DNA of 5,343 nt, taken from the NCBI GenBank assembly GCA_030453005.1, contig JAKDLE010000256.1, positions 1-5,343 of the forward strand, given 5' to 3'. This DNA comes from Pseudonocardia sp. (GTDB taxonomy: Bacteria > Actinomycetota > Actinomycetes > Mycobacteriales > Pseudonocardiaceae). Shown here in pieces: positions 5,302 through 5,343 of the stretch. The translations under genes were made by a program, and so were the position numbers. Every line of letters begins with the position of its first letter. Position 1 is the first letter of the stretch. The notes beneath the pieces are model-generated. The model was not told the DNA's origin and ran no database searches. It saw only the letters and a list, made by a program, of their open reading frames with translations.

Positions 5302-5318
5302 AGTCGAAGCATTCGACT
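5302..5318. repeat. Perfect stem-loop AGTCGAA-GCA-TTCGACT
   Basis: Seven-base-pair perfect arms with a 3-nt loop. It lies 159 nt after the stop of the small zinc-ribbon protein. No T tract follows, so it is not a standard intrinsic terminator. The TCGAA/TTCGA arms recall the LexA box, but the spacing is too short. Confidence 0.45.
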
Positions 5319-5321
5319 CAA

Positions 5322-5341
5322 CGAGTTCAATGAATAACTCG
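5322..5341. repeat. Second inverted repeat CGAGTT-N8-AACTCG
   Basis: Six-base-pair perfect arms around an 8-nt A/T-rich loop, starting 3 nt after the first stem-loop. The pair could be an operator region for a gene beyond the window or a transcription end signal; the window ends here. Confidence 0.4.
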
Positions 5342-5343
5342 GA

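Larger units (their letters stand above)
5144..5343. other. Non-coding right edge with short repeats
   Basis: No supported gene. It contains a tandem 10-mer, CTGTGTCGCC at 5174-5183 and 5185-5194, a small dyad CTCATTGATGAG (5197-5208), and two hairpins close to the edge. From about 5290 it is visibly richer in A and T than the rest of the window, as expected upstream of a gene or at a transcription end. Confidence 0.4.

Noticed and set aside
5302..5318. LexA/SOS box reading of TCGAA...TTCGA
   Set aside because: The half-sites are separated by 3 nt, whereas the actinobacterial SOS box needs a longer spacer (TCGAAC-N4-GTTCGA).
5125..5337. Short plus-strand frame after the zinc-ribbon gene (about 70 codons from an ATG near 5125)
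   Set aside because: It overlaps the end of the previous gene, has no ribosome-binding site and no recognisable motif, and runs through the hairpins at the window edge.

Overview
The window looks like chromosomal DNA of a high-GC actinomycete, most likely of the Pseudonocardiaceae type. G and C dominate third codon positions, GTG starts are common, a Tat signal peptide is present, and the protein families are typical of actinobacteria. The genus is an inference and cannot be proven here. I see no rRNA, CRISPR array, insertion sequence or complete tRNA.

Region 1 (about 1-2005, minus strand) is a compact metal-responsive operon. It runs from a DtxR/MntR-type metal-dependent repressor, through a Tat-exported two-domain multicopper oxidase, to a membrane protein cut by the left edge of the window. 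I suspect the last is a ZIP-family metal transporter. Both gene junctions are 4-nt stop/start overlaps (GTGA and ATGA), so the three proteins are probably translated in a coupled way. Upstream of the regulator, a perfect 17-bp interrupted palindrome abuts a TACACT -10 element, placed to give a leaderless ATG start. This is a plausible autoregulatory operator. The logic would be a metal sensor controlling an extracytoplasmic metal oxidase and a transporter.

Region 2 (about 2050-3880, minus strand) holds an Lnt-type apolipoprotein N-acyltransferase. Its catalytic cysteine position is serine, and its best ribosome-binding site points to an ATT codon upstream of the only canonical start. Directly behind its stop codon lies the C-terminal part of a DUF3105 protein that has lost its start and N-terminal half, so it is a gene remnant.

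Region 3 (about 3880-5343) starts with an upstream region shared with a plus-strand pair of small membrane proteins. One has four predicted transmembrane segments, and its 3' end shows a codon-composition change that suggests a frameshift. The other has one transmembrane segment and a C-terminal zinc-ribbon-like CxxC...CxxC module. The last 200 bases contain no convincing gene but have short repeats and two consecutive hairpins.
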